NCBI GenBank assembly: GCA_025056955.1
Contig: JANWYL010000149.1
Coordinates: forward strand, 1-7,614
DNA from: Sandaracinaceae bacterium
GTDB taxonomy: Bacteria; Myxococcota_A; Polyangia; Polyangiales; Sandaracinaceae
Length of the DNA: 7,614 nucleotides
Direction: 5' to 3'
Shown: positions 1-6,009 of the stretch, in pieces
How positions within the stretch are numbered: the stretch's first letter is position 1
How the letters are laid out: the number at the start of each line of letters is the position of its first letter
Position numbers and translations under genes: made by a program
Notes under the pieces: model-generated
The model's input: only the letters and a program-made list of their open reading frames with translations
Database searches by the model: none
What the model was told of the DNA's origin: nothing

Positions 1-34
1 AAAAAAACAGCTTCGGGGCAAAGAAAGCCAAGCT
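1..34 (-). terminator. Probable rho-independent terminator for the minus-strand gene group
   Basis: Read on the minus strand, AGCTT-GG (34-28) can pair with CC-G-AAGCT (16-9), giving a seven-pair stem with one bulged base and an 11-nt loop. It is followed at once by a G and a run of seven T (7-1). This is the normal layout of an intrinsic terminator. It lies about 300 bases past the stop codon of the last minus-strand gene, so it would end that transcript or a separate small RNA. The T run reaches the window edge and may be longer. Confidence 0.6.
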
Positions 35-338
35 CAAAGCACATCATCCCCCTTGCCCTCGCAACATCACCCTGGTGCTTCCGTGCGATTGTCCGATCTT
101 GAGGCACTGGGTCCATCCCTCTTCTGCAATCCTTCCACATCATGCCTTGTGGCTGCTTTGAGTGGCTTGAGCGGGAATTGCTGCATCTGCGGTCCTTGAG
201 GCGCAACCATTTCTCGCCTTCGCTCAGTGGGACACTGGCCCAAGCTCGCAACCTTTTCCCCTGCTTTGCCCGGGGAGAAGCTTTTACTGCGGTCCTGGCG
301 CCAGGCCACGCGGAAGAGGGTCTCAGCCTAAGCCAAAC
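35..338. other. Gene-poor region between a lipoprotein gene and the terminator
   Basis: No convincing gene is seen here. An 80-codon minus-strand frame (309-67, GTG start, no clear Shine-Dalgarno) and a 71-codon plus-strand frame (142-357) exist. Their products are rich in Arg, Ser, Gln and Pro or otherwise without domain character, and I regard both as chance frames. The region contains a perfect 12-bp palindrome, CCTGGCGCCAGG (294-305), and the 10-mer CTGCGGTCCT twice (187-196 and 287-296), exactly 100 bp apart. Because a terminator follows on the minus strand, it may be a long 3' untranslated region or may encode a small RNA. I looked for RNase P, tmRNA and SRP RNA signature segments and did not recognise any. 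Confidence 0.4.
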
Positions 339-944
339 TCAATGCAAATCTTTTTGAAAGCCATAAGGGCGGATCGCCAAAATCCTCCACTCCCCTCCTT
401 CTTTTACAAGCTCAATCGCGTCCCCCAAAGGAGTGAGGGCCAAGGCTTGGCTTCCCCTCACCTCAATGCGCACAGCGCCTGGTAACGCCGTACCATCGCG
501 ATAGCGGATCTTTTCCTCAAGCCACCTTTGCCTCGATGCCGATGCCAGAAGCGGCCCCACACCAAGCTCGATTTCGCGCGCAAGTGCCCGATGAAAAGCT
601 GCGATAGCGCGCTCAGGCGTATCGAGCGCTGGGAGCCCCCAGAGCCCTCCGTCCACTCGCCACTCTCCCTCTTCCTGCACAAAAACCACTTCGCGCCACC
701 CTGTTTCGCCCTCTCGAATTCCTATGACGAGCGTCGACTCGTATCGGGCGTTTGCGAGCTCTTGGGCAAGTTCCATTCTTTCCCTTTCACCCAGGACACT
801 TGGCGAGGCTTCGCCTCCTCGTCGCAACTCCTCAATCCAAGCAGCGATCTTTTCTGGCCCTGGCCGAAACCCTCGTGACGCAGCACACCCAATCCAAACG
901 CTCCATAAGCCAAAAACCAAACCCCCTCTGAGCACGCGCCTCAC
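339..944 (-). CDS. Putative lipoprotein with two NTF2-like halves
   Basis: This is a 201-aa protein of unknown function. From the GTG at 944 it opens with MRR, a hydrophobic stretch and the lipobox-like W-I-G-C, so Cys20 would be lipidated and the protein held at a membrane. The body has two similar halves: P-E-K-I-A-A-W near residue 30 leading to EGEWRVDGG (about 92-100), then T-P-E-R-A-I-A-A-F (about 109) leading to EGGEWRI (about 182-188). That pattern resembles the start helix and final strand of NTF2/SnoaL-like domains; this assignment is inference. The start is uncertain. ATG codons at 986 and 1061 are in frame but would overlap the upstream gene and push the signal peptide inward. A strong AAGGAGG lies at 971-965, on the upstream stop codon, but 20 nt from this GTG; GTG at 935 is also possible. 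It is the last gene of the minus-strand group. Confidence 0.75.
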   Translation of the reverse strand: MRRVLRGGLVFGLWSVWIGCAASRGFRPGPEKIAAWIEELRRGGEASPSVLGERERMELAQELANARYESTLVIGIREGETGWREVVFVQEEGEWRVDGGLWGLPALDTPERAIAAFHRALAREIELGVGPLLASASRQRWLEEKIRYRDGTALPGAVRIEVRGSQALALTPLGDAIELVKEGGEWRILAIRPYGFQKDLH

Positions 945-964
945 GCAGCACCCGAAAGCCAGGC

Positions 965-971
965 CCTCCTT
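965..971 (-). promoter_or_regulatory. AAGGAGG Shine-Dalgarno overlapping the upstream stop codon
   Basis: On the minus strand the sequence reads TAAGGAGGG. The TAA (972-970) stops the Cys-rich lipoprotein and the same bases form a near-perfect ribosome binding site. This suggests that translation of the following lipoprotein is coupled to its neighbour. The spacing to the best in-frame start (GTG at 944) is 20 nt, longer than usual, so the start assignment remains open. Confidence 0.45.
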
Positions 972-1992
972 AGCGGCACACACCATCGACACACAATTGG
1001 CTTCGGCAGTCTGAGGCAGAACGGCAATTCGAAGTCGCTTCATTTGTGGTAGCGCACACATTCATGAGGCAGTAGTTATACTGGCCATCGCTTCGGTAGC
1101 AGTCTTCCACTCTCGAACAAGGGATGCGGCAAGTTCCATTTAAGCAAATCGATCCCTGCCTGCACCCCGCCGTAGGGCCGCAGCTTGGGCGGGGCCGATC
1201 GTCCAACCGGCATCGCCCCTCAAAGCAATACCGCCCACTTCCGCACTGATCATCGTTTTCGCAGGCCTCGTAGCAGCGAGAATCTCGGCAAACCTTGCCT
1301 GCACCGCAGTCACTGTTGGTGGTGCAACCGCTGGGAGTTGGCCGCTCTTCGATGCAAAAACCTTGTTCGCAACGAGCCCCTCGTGGGCAGTTGGCGTTGG
1401 TTTCACATGCGGTGGTGCAACGCTGGTTCACACACACTCGCCCAGAACCGCATTCCGAAGAAAAGCGGCACACATCCGAAGGCCGTTTGCATTCTCCATC
1501 AATGCACTCAAAGCCCTGAGCGCAGGGACGAGTCGCAGTGCATTCTGCGATCATTGTCGAGCGGCAAGAGCCGTCAATGCAGCTTTGGCCCTGAGCACAA
1601 TCTGCAGAAGAAGAGCAGCCTCGCACACAAGTCCCGTTCCGACAAATCACCCCCTGGCCACTGCAGTCAGCACTCGTGCGACATGTACATGTCGCATCGC
1701 TCACCGTTTCGCTTGGTGCAAGGCAATAGCCGCCTCGGCAACGCGTGGAAAGCGGGCAATCGGAATCATCGTCACACCGCTGGGTGCAACCAAGTGAGGT
1801 GCAATCGCTCCCAGCCACGGTGCATTCGTGATCGCACCGACAAGGCGGTCGGAAGGGCGGATCCAATCGACGGCAGCTATAGCCATCGCAGCTATAGCAA
1901 AAGAGATCGTCGCAATAGTTGCTTTCTTGAGAACACGCAGAAAAAAGGAGGAAAACCATCGAGAGAGAGCAAACAGGGAGCCAGTGGCGCAC
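970..1992 (-). CDS. Cys-rich lipoprotein with eleven Dickkopf/EB-like four-Cys modules
   Basis: From the GTG at 1992 this is a 340-aa secreted protein. The signal peptide (MRHWLP then a hydrophobic run) ends in the lipobox L-F-S-A-C, so Cys20 is the probable lipid anchor. A Cys/Tyr-rich linker follows, then from about residue 73 to the C-terminus tandem units of about 20-30 residues with the pattern C-x5-C-x5-C-x4-C. Typical unit ends are C-x-x-G-x-C, as in CIDGSC, CLNGTC and CVDGVC. I count 11 units and 55 Cys from the lipobox onward, consistent with a disulfide-stabilised rod outside the cytoplasm. Similar 'Dickkopf N-terminal Cys-rich domain' proteins are frequent in myxobacteria; their function is mostly unknown. 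An ATG at 2004 adds four residues but has no Shine-Dalgarno, whereas GGAGG lies 5 nt before the GTG. The gene lies 25 bp before the next lipoprotein gene on the same strand. Confidence 0.88.
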   Translation of the reverse strand: MRHWLPVCSLSMVFLLFSACSQESNYCDDLFCYSCDGYSCRRLDPPFRPPCRCDHECTVAGSDCTSLGCTQRCDDDSDCPLSTRCRGGYCLAPSETVSDATCTCRTSADCSGQGVICRNGTCVRGCSSSADCAQGQSCIDGSCRSTMIAECTATRPCAQGFECIDGECKRPSDVCRFSSECGSGRVCVNQRCTTACETNANCPRGARCEQGFCIEERPTPSGCTTNSDCGAGKVCRDSRCYEACENDDQCGSGRYCFEGRCRLDDRPRPSCGPTAGCRQGSICLNGTCRIPCSRVEDCYRSDGQYNYCLMNVCATTNEATSNCRSASDCRSQLCVDGVCR

Positions 1993-1997
1993 GGGAA

Positions 1998-2002
1998 CCT
2001 CC
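1998..2002 (-). promoter_or_regulatory. GGAGG ribosome binding site favouring the GTG start at 1992
   Basis: GGAGG (2002-1998 on the minus strand) is followed by the 5-nt spacer TTCCC and then GTG at 1992. The longer start, ATG at 2004, is preceded only by a pyrimidine- and T-rich stretch. The Shine-Dalgarno therefore sits inside the longer frame and points to GTG as the start. Confidence 0.5.
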
Positions 2003-2036
2003 ATGGAAAGAAAAAACCCTAGCGGAGTTTTGCTCT

Positions 2037-2051
2037 TCCAAAAACGTGCCA
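2037..2051 (-). promoter_or_regulatory. Candidate sigma-54-like -24/-12 element
   Basis: On the minus strand TGGCACG (2051-2045) matches the -24 box of sigma-54 promoters exactly. Ten bases after its GG comes G-A where the -12 box should have G-C, so the second half is imperfect. The position suits the gene: transcription would start some 20-30 nt before the start codon of the Cys-rich lipoprotein. This is one imperfect match in an intergenic region, so it stays tentative. No better -35/-10 pair was found, although TTGACA occurs at 2111-2106 without a matching -10. Confidence 0.25.
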
Positions 2052-2053
2052 GG

Positions 2054-2119
2054 CAATTGAGGCCTCTTCATGCTCGCTTTTTGAGCTTTTGAGAGCACGC
2101 AAAAGTGTCAATTGGCCTC
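2054..2119. repeat. Paired CAATTG(AG)GCCTC repeats flanking a short hairpin
   Basis: CAATTGAGGCCTC (2054-2066) and CAATTGGCCTC (2109-2119) are imperfect direct copies with start points 55 bp apart. CAATTG is itself palindromic, so AGGCAATTG and CAATTGGCCT can also pair with one bulge. Between them TGCTC (2071-2075) and GAGCA (2093-2097) can form a five-pair stem. The region lies between the peptidase-like gene and the Cys-rich lipoprotein gene. It could be an operator pair or a transcript structure. It lacks a T run, so it is not a standard terminator. Confidence 0.3.
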
Positions 2120-2135
2120 GATAATTAACTTCCGT

Positions 2136-2999
2136 TCACGCCCCGGGAGCAAGGTGAAGGGACTCTACCCCGCTCTCGCTCGCCTTGGGCACCGAAGCAG
2201 ACTGCTCTTCTACCGCCAAGGGTTGCTCAGGGAGCGGGTGGGTGGCAAGCCACTCAAGCCAGCTGCGGAGAGGGGGTGTAGCGCTCGCTCGCCCATCGGC
2301 ACTGTGTACAATTTCGGCGATCCGAGAACGCTCGCCTGGTGCACCAAAATCAACCCAGTGCGAAACCCGTTGGCGGACATCCACGTGCACAAATCCAGCA
2401 TTTGGGTAAAAGCCAACCCCTGTTTCGTCAAGCTCGAGCAAGGCAGCAAAAAGCACTTCAAGAGGCAGATCCACTGGGCGAATATCGAGGGCCTGGCCGC
2501 TTCGATGACGACTGCCAGGCGAAGCATTGGGGCGGTGGCCTGAGACGATTTCAAAAGCATGTCCCGGAAAGCGGTGAGCGATATGGGCCAAACGCAAAAG
2601 AAGCTCGGAAGCAAGAAGGCGAACTCCTGGCGCGATCTCTTCGTTATGAAGAGCATCATCCGAAGGAAGGGCCGAAGGGCGCGTCACCCCTCGCGGCCGG
2701 GCAAGAACAGACAAGGCGATCAGGGCGTCTCTTTTTGGTTTTCCCTCGCAATCGGTAAGAAGGAGCTCTAGGCTCTCGCGCGAGCCATCGGTCAGGCGAA
2801 AAAAACGCAAAGGAGGCGCGGCTCGGCAGGAAGGTGAAGCTCCGGCATCTGCAGGGGCTTGCGAATCGCGAAAAGAAGGCTCAACAAAAACGAAACGCAA
2901 GGGAGGAGGTGGACCTGAAGAATAAATGACCGTGAAGTCGGCCTTAACTGGAGCAGCGCTTCCAAGGAGCCAAAACACTCCTGGCCAAAACCGGCGCAT
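2136..2999 (-). CDS. Secreted M15/DUF882 (YcbK-like) zinc peptidase-like protein
   Basis: This is a 287-aa protein with an N-terminal signal peptide: MRRFW, a hydrophobic stretch and a probable cleavage after V-K-A near residue 20. The middle is poorly conserved. The core at about 150-215 carries the peptidase M15/DUF882 signature: S-G-H-R-P, then S-R-H-R-S-G-Q-A-L-D-I-R, then F-V-H-V-D-V-R. By family knowledge His165, Asp172 and His205 would bind zinc and Asp207 lies in the catalytic H-x-D motif. Members act on peptidoglycan peptides in the periplasm (D,D- or L,D-carboxypeptidase type); the exact substrate here is unknown. A Pro/Ser/Glu-rich tail of about 35 residues ends the protein. The open frame extends upstream to 3224, but that part overlaps the divergent oxidoreductase gene and would bury the signal peptide, so ATG at 2999 was chosen despite no clear Shine-Dalgarno. 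Confidence 0.85.
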   Translation of the reverse strand: MRRFWPGVFWLLGSAAPVKADFTVIYSSGPPPPLRFVFVEPSFRDSQAPADAGASPSCRAAPPLRFFRLTDGSRESLELLLTDCEGKPKRDALIALSVLARPRGVTRPSALPSDDALHNEEIAPGVRLLASELLLRLAHIAHRFPGHAFEIVSGHRPNASPGSRHRSGQALDIRPVDLPLEVLFAALLELDETGVGFYPNAGFVHVDVRQRVSHWVDFGAPGERSRIAEIVHSADGRASATPPLRSWLEWLATHPLPEQPLAVEEQSASVPKASESGVESLHLAPGA

Positions 3000-3087
3000 G
3001 GATCGATCGTCGCTTAGAAGCTGCGCAAAAAGCCACAATCCAGCATCAAAACCAGATGAACAGCAAGAATTGGGATAGGATGAAATC
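3000..3087. promoter_or_regulatory. Divergent intergenic region
   Basis: These 88 bp separate the minus-strand peptidase-like gene from the plus-strand dehydrogenase gene set and must hold both promoters, unless one gene is read from further away. TAGGA (3076-3080) is the probable ribosome binding site for the GTG at 3088, with 7 nt between. I see no convincing -35/-10 pair in either direction. AAGAAT (3065-3070) could serve as a weak plus-strand -10 but lacks a matching -35. Confidence 0.4.
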
Positions 3088-4386
3088 GTGCGTTTTGAGC
3101 CGATTCCCCCTGAAGAACGTGTGGTCATTTGGCTTGACGGGAATGCGATCGAGGCAAAGCGAGGGGAGCCTGTGGCAATGAGCCTATGGGCGGCTGGTCG
3201 CCTGATTTTGAGCCGTTCGATCAAGTACCACCGGCCACGGGGTGCCTACTGTTTTGGAGCGCAGTGCGACGGGTGCCTCGTGCGCATCAATGGAATCCCG
3301 AGCCAAAGGAGTTGCCGCATCAAAGCGGAAGCAGGAATGGAGATTGAAACCCAAAACACCCTGGCCACCGCTCTGTTCGATCCCCTTGAGGCCGCGGATT
3401 GGCTCTTTCCAGATGGCCTCGACCATCACCGCATGTTCACATGGTCTAAGGCAGCCAACCGAGGGATGCAACCAGTGGTCAGGCAGCTTTCTGGGCTTGG
3501 AAGGCTTCCAGAAGCCCCTTCATCCCTTCTTCCTTCGATTGAAAAAGACGTGGATGTGCTTGTGATTGGGGCTGGGCCCTCGGGACTGGCTTGCGCGAAG
3601 GAAGCAAGCCTTTCTGGCCTCAAAGTGCTTTGTGTTGAGGCCGAAGAGGAGGCAGGCGGTCGGCTGCGATGGAGCTTGGACCCAAATGAACAGGAGCAAG
3701 CCAAGGCATTGAGCGAAGAGGCACTCCGGAGGGGCGTTGAGCTTGCCTGCGGCTGGACAGTGCTTGGCATCTACGAAGAGGTCGATGAAGGGCGCATCGC
3801 CATTGCTTCAACACCTCAAGGGATTGCGCGCATCAAAGCCAAGGTATGGGTGTGTGCAGTGGGCCGAATCGAAGGAAGTGCCCTCTTCGAAGGAAGCGAT
3901 GCACCAGGTGTCATCAGCTCTGAAGGCGCGAAACGCTTACTCCATCACCGCATCCTCCCAGGCCGCCTTGTTGCCATCGCAGGCGACCTCGAAAGACGGG
4001 CTGGGGAAATGGCAGCCCTCAAGAAACACCTCGAGGAAAAAGGAGCTCACGTCGAAGGGCCTTTCGACCTTAGCGCCATCAAGAGGGCAAGGGGAAGGAA
4101 GAGAATCAAGTCCATCGAAGTTGAGGCGATTGGCCAAAGGATCCCTTGCGATGCCCTCATCCTTGCCCCCCGCCTTCAAGTGCGTCATGAGATTCCAAGC
4201 CAACTTGGCTTTGGCTTCGCATTCCAAAACGGCGCCTTCGAGTGCATAAAGCGCTCCCCAAAAGCGTGCGCAGAGCTCATTGGTTCAGCAGAAGGCCAAT
4301 GCACACCACATGAGGCCCTCCTTCGAGGGCTCCGTGCAGGGCAGAGAATTGTCAAGATGTTTGAAAAACCCCAACACATCGAGTGA
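3088..4386 (+). CDS. Fused [2Fe-2S] and FAD/NAD-binding subunit of a dehydrogenase (HcnA-HcnB / opine oxidase A / SoxA-like)
   Basis: This is a 432-aa, probably cytoplasmic or membrane-associated redox subunit. Residues about 10-95 form a Fer2_4-type domain with Cys55, Cys60, Cys63 and Cys76 (C-x4-C-x2-C-x12-C), the ligand set for one [2Fe-2S] cluster. Residues about 153-430 are a pyridine nucleotide-disulfide oxidoreductase-type flavin domain: V-I-G-A-G-P-S-G (159-166), the acidic residue of V-E-A (183-185) for the ADP ribose, and P-C-D-A-L-I-L-A (353-360) before the second nucleotide half. HcnB, opine oxidase A and proline dehydrogenase alpha normally carry a C-terminal BFD-like [2Fe-2S] domain. 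It is missing here and encoded by the next gene. There is no GCVT folate domain as in heterotetrameric sarcosine oxidase alpha, which argues against that enzyme. The role would be to pass electrons from the DAO-type subunit two genes on to an acceptor. The GTG start is supported by TAGGA 7 nt upstream. The substrate is unknown. Confidence 0.88.
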   Translation: MRFEPIPPEERVVIWLDGNAIEAKRGEPVAMSLWAAGRLILSRSIKYHRPRGAYCFGAQCDGCLVRINGIPSQRSCRIKAEAGMEIETQNTLATALFDPLEAADWLFPDGLDHHRMFTWSKAANRGMQPVVRQLSGLGRLPEAPSSLLPSIEKDVDVLVIGAGPSGLACAKEASLSGLKVLCVEAEEEAGGRLRWSLDPNEQEQAKALSEEALRRGVELACGWTVLGIYEEVDEGRIAIASTPQGIARIKAKVWVCAVGRIEGSALFEGSDAPGVISSEGAKRLLHHRILPGRLVAIAGDLERRAGEMAALKKHLEEKGAHVEGPFDLSAIKRARGRKRIKSIEVEAIGQRIPCDALILAPRLQVRHEIPSQLGFGFAFQNGAFECIKRSPKACAELIGSAEGQCTPHEALLRGLRAGQRIVKMFEKPQHIE

Positions 4387-4420
4387 AACGTTTTTGTAAA
4401 GGTCAAACAAATCGAGAAAC

Positions 4421-4705
4421 ATGCCTCGCCGCAAATTGATCCTTTGCCGATGCGAAGATATCACCGTGAGAGAAATCGAGGAAGCCCTTGAGATTGGGCT
4501 AAGGGACATCGAATCGATCAAACGGTATACCGGCTTTGGAACTGGCTTTTGCCAAGGCAAGCAGTGCCTCAGCCTGGTTGCAAGCATTTTGGAAAAGCGC
4601 GGGAACACAGAAATTGTGCCTTTCACTTCTCGTCCTCCCTATCAACCAACACCTCTTGCTGCGTGGGCTGCGCTGTTTCGCGATGAACCAAAAGAAAGCC
4701 TATGA
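4421..4705 (+). CDS. Stand-alone BFD-like [2Fe-2S]-binding protein
   Basis: This is a 94-aa protein. Cys9 and Cys11 (L-C-R-C-E) and Cys44 and Cys49 (F-C-Q-G-K-Q-C) form the C-x-C ... C-x4-C ligand set of the BFD-like [2Fe-2S] domain found at the C-terminus of HcnB, opine oxidase A and sarcosine oxidase alpha. The text between (DITVREIEEAL, then I-K-R-Y-T-G-F-G) and the tail R-P-P-Y-Q-P-T-P-L (71-79) also match that domain. I infer that it is a detached electron-transfer domain that docks on the product of the gene before it. It starts 34 bp after that gene and overlaps the DAO-subunit gene by ATGA, so the three are probably co-translated. The Shine-Dalgarno is weak (GAG about 5 nt before ATG). 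The clean Met start, full domain length and intact stop argue for a real separate subunit rather than a sequencing frameshift. Confidence 0.88.
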   Translation: MPRRKLILCRCEDITVREIEEALEIGLRDIESIKRYTGFGTGFCQGKQCLSLVASILEKRGNTEIVPFTSRPPYQPTPLAAWAALFRDEPKESL

Positions 4706-5907
4706 AGTCGTCCAGTCATCGCAGCAAGCGGTGGATGCACCTTGGGAGCGATCCTTTGCCAGAACAGGCCGACGTGGTCGTGGTGGGGGCTGGGATCATG
4801 GGCCTTTCGGTGGCTTGGAATCTCGCGCGAATGGCTCCAAAACCCTTGCGGATTGCAGTCATCGAAAGGAGCCACCTTTTGGGTGGTGCTTCTGGCAGAA
4901 ACGGAGGAGGGGTGCGGGCGCAATGGTCTGATGAAACAAATATTCGCCTCATGAAACACTCGCTTGCGATTTGCGCTTCCTTCGCAACAGAAATGGGCTT
5001 TAACGTGTGGTTTCGGCGGGGTGGCTACCTTTTCCTCGTCCGCTCAGAGCACGTGTTTCGAGAACTCAGCAAAGCGGTTGAACTCCAGCGTGAGCTTGGC
5101 CTGCGTACTCGCCTGATCGATGTCGACGAGGCCAAGGCGATTGTGCCCCAGCTGAATACGCAAGGGCTGCTTTGCGCCAGTTGGAACCCGGACGATGCAG
5201 TGGTTTTTCCCTGGCCCTTTGTGTGGGGCTATGCCCAAGCAGCAAAAAAGCTCGGCGTAAGCCTCACAACCTTTACCGAAGTCATCGATTTTGAGCTCAA
5301 GGGCAACCGCATCCTTGGGGTGCTCACTTCGAAGGGCCGCATCCAATCAAACCACGTGATTCTTTGCACTGGGGCTTGGACCAGCGGGCTTGCTCGCCGG
5401 ATTGGTGTCGAGGTCCCCTCACACCCTCACCGCCACGAGATTTGCTCTTCTGAACCCCTTAAGCCTTTTTTGGGGCCGTTGGTTGGCGACCTTGAAAATG
5501 GTCTCTATTTTTCGCAATCGATGAGGGGAGAAATTGTCGGTGGTATCGCCAACCCCAAAGTGCCACCCGGACTGAACCAAGAAAGTTCATCCCACTTTCT
5601 TGCGCGCTACGCCCATGCCCTTTTGAAGGTCATCCCGATTCTTGGGCACGTCAAAATCGTCCGGCAGTGGGCTGGTTGCTACGACATCACTCCAGACGGA
5701 CACCCCATCTGCGGAGAAGTCGAAGAAGTGAGGGGGCTCTATCTCCTAAGCGGCTTTATGGGGCACGGCTTTATGATGGCACCAGCAATGGGAGAAAGCT
5801 TTGCGAAATATTTTTTGTTTGGAGAGGAGAGACAGCTGTTTGAGCGTTGGAACCTCAGGCGCTTTCGCGATGGAAAACTGCTCCGAGAAACGATGATTCT
5901 CGGTTAG
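4702..5907 (+). CDS. FAD-dependent amine/amino acid dehydrogenase subunit, DAO fold (SoxB / proline dehydrogenase beta-like)
   Basis: This is a 401-aa protein of family-typical length. It has a Rossmann FAD site V-V-G-A-G-I-M-G (27-34), the ribose-binding acid in V-I-E-R (53-56), the G-G-A-S-G-R-N-G-G-G segment (61-70) of sarcosine oxidase beta-like proteins, T-P-D-G-H-P (330-335) and G-F-M-G-H-G (351-356) near the flavin in this fold. The closing R-R-F-R-D-G-K also resembles dye-linked L-proline dehydrogenase beta as I remember it. Such subunits oxidise a secondary amine or amino acid (proline, hydroxyproline, sarcosine, opine or glycine) and hand electrons to the [2Fe-2S]/FAD partner subunits, which are encoded just upstream. 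A proline-like substrate is my best guess but not shown. HcnC of cyanide synthase is a more distant alternative. The first 20 residues are not part of the fold. The start overlaps the previous stop as ATGA. Confidence 0.9.
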   Translation: MKSSSHRSKRWMHLGSDPLPEQADVVVVGAGIMGLSVAWNLARMAPKPLRIAVIERSHLLGGASGRNGGGVRAQWSDETNIRLMKHSLAICASFATEMGFNVWFRRGGYLFLVRSEHVFRELSKAVELQRELGLRTRLIDVDEAKAIVPQLNTQGLLCASWNPDDAVVFPWPFVWGYAQAAKKLGVSLTTFTEVIDFELKGNRILGVLTSKGRIQSNHVILCTGAWTSGLARRIGVEVPSHPHRHEICSSEPLKPFLGPLVGDLENGLYFSQSMRGEIVGGIANPKVPPGLNQESSSHFLARYAHALLKVIPILGHVKIVRQWAGCYDITPDGHPICGEVEEVRGLYLLSGFMGHGFMMAPAMGESFAKYFLFGEERQLFERWNLRRFRDGKLLRETMILG

Positions 5908-5921
5908 GCCCAATCAAGTGC

Positions 5922-5939
5922 ATTTGCTGTCTGGCAAAT
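5922..5939 (+). other. Short intergenic hairpin after the dehydrogenase gene set
   Basis: ATTTGC (5922-5927) and GCAAAT (5934-5939) form a perfect six-pair stem around TGTCTG. It is followed by an A/C-rich stretch without T residues, so it is not an intrinsic terminator. It could be a processing or stability element in the 102-bp gap before the NifU-like gene, or chance. Confidence 0.3.
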
Positions 5940-6009
5940 CAAGCAAACCCCAATCCCATGCAACTTGCGGGAGGTCCCCTCGGAGCACACGCTTACTTTT
6001 GCAAATCCC

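Noticed and set aside
67..309. 80-codon minus-strand frame with GTG start
   Set aside because: No clear ribosome binding site, low-complexity Arg/Ser/Gln/Pro-rich product without domain character, and the region lies just before a terminator; kept only as part of the gene-poor stretch.
142..357. 71-codon plus-strand frame
   Set aside because: No recognisable domain or ribosome binding site, and it runs into the 3' end of the opposite-strand lipoprotein gene.
1872..1897. Short direct repeat GCAGCTATAGC occurring twice
   Set aside because: It lies inside the Cys-rich lipoprotein gene and simply encodes the repeated Tyr-Ser-Cys peptide near the N-terminus.
1185..2060. Long plus-strand open frame opposite the Cys-rich lipoprotein gene
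   Set aside because: Its Ser/Arg/His/Cys-rich product is what the antisense of a Cys-rich repeat gene gives; the minus-strand frame has a signal peptide and regular modules.
3000..3224. N-terminal extension of the M15-like protein frame
   Set aside because: It would overlap the start of the divergent [2Fe-2S]-FAD gene and place the signal peptide inside the protein; ATG at 2999 explains the signal peptide directly.
3088..5907. Assignment as hydrogen cyanide synthase hcnABC
   Set aside because: Domain content is related, but the DAO subunit looks closer to sarcosine oxidase/proline dehydrogenase beta than to HcnC, and the domain partition differs; no gene symbols were given.
5922..5939. Hairpin after the DAO-subunit gene as a transcription terminator
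   Set aside because: The stem is only six pairs and no T run follows, so it does not support ending the transcript before the NifU-like gene.
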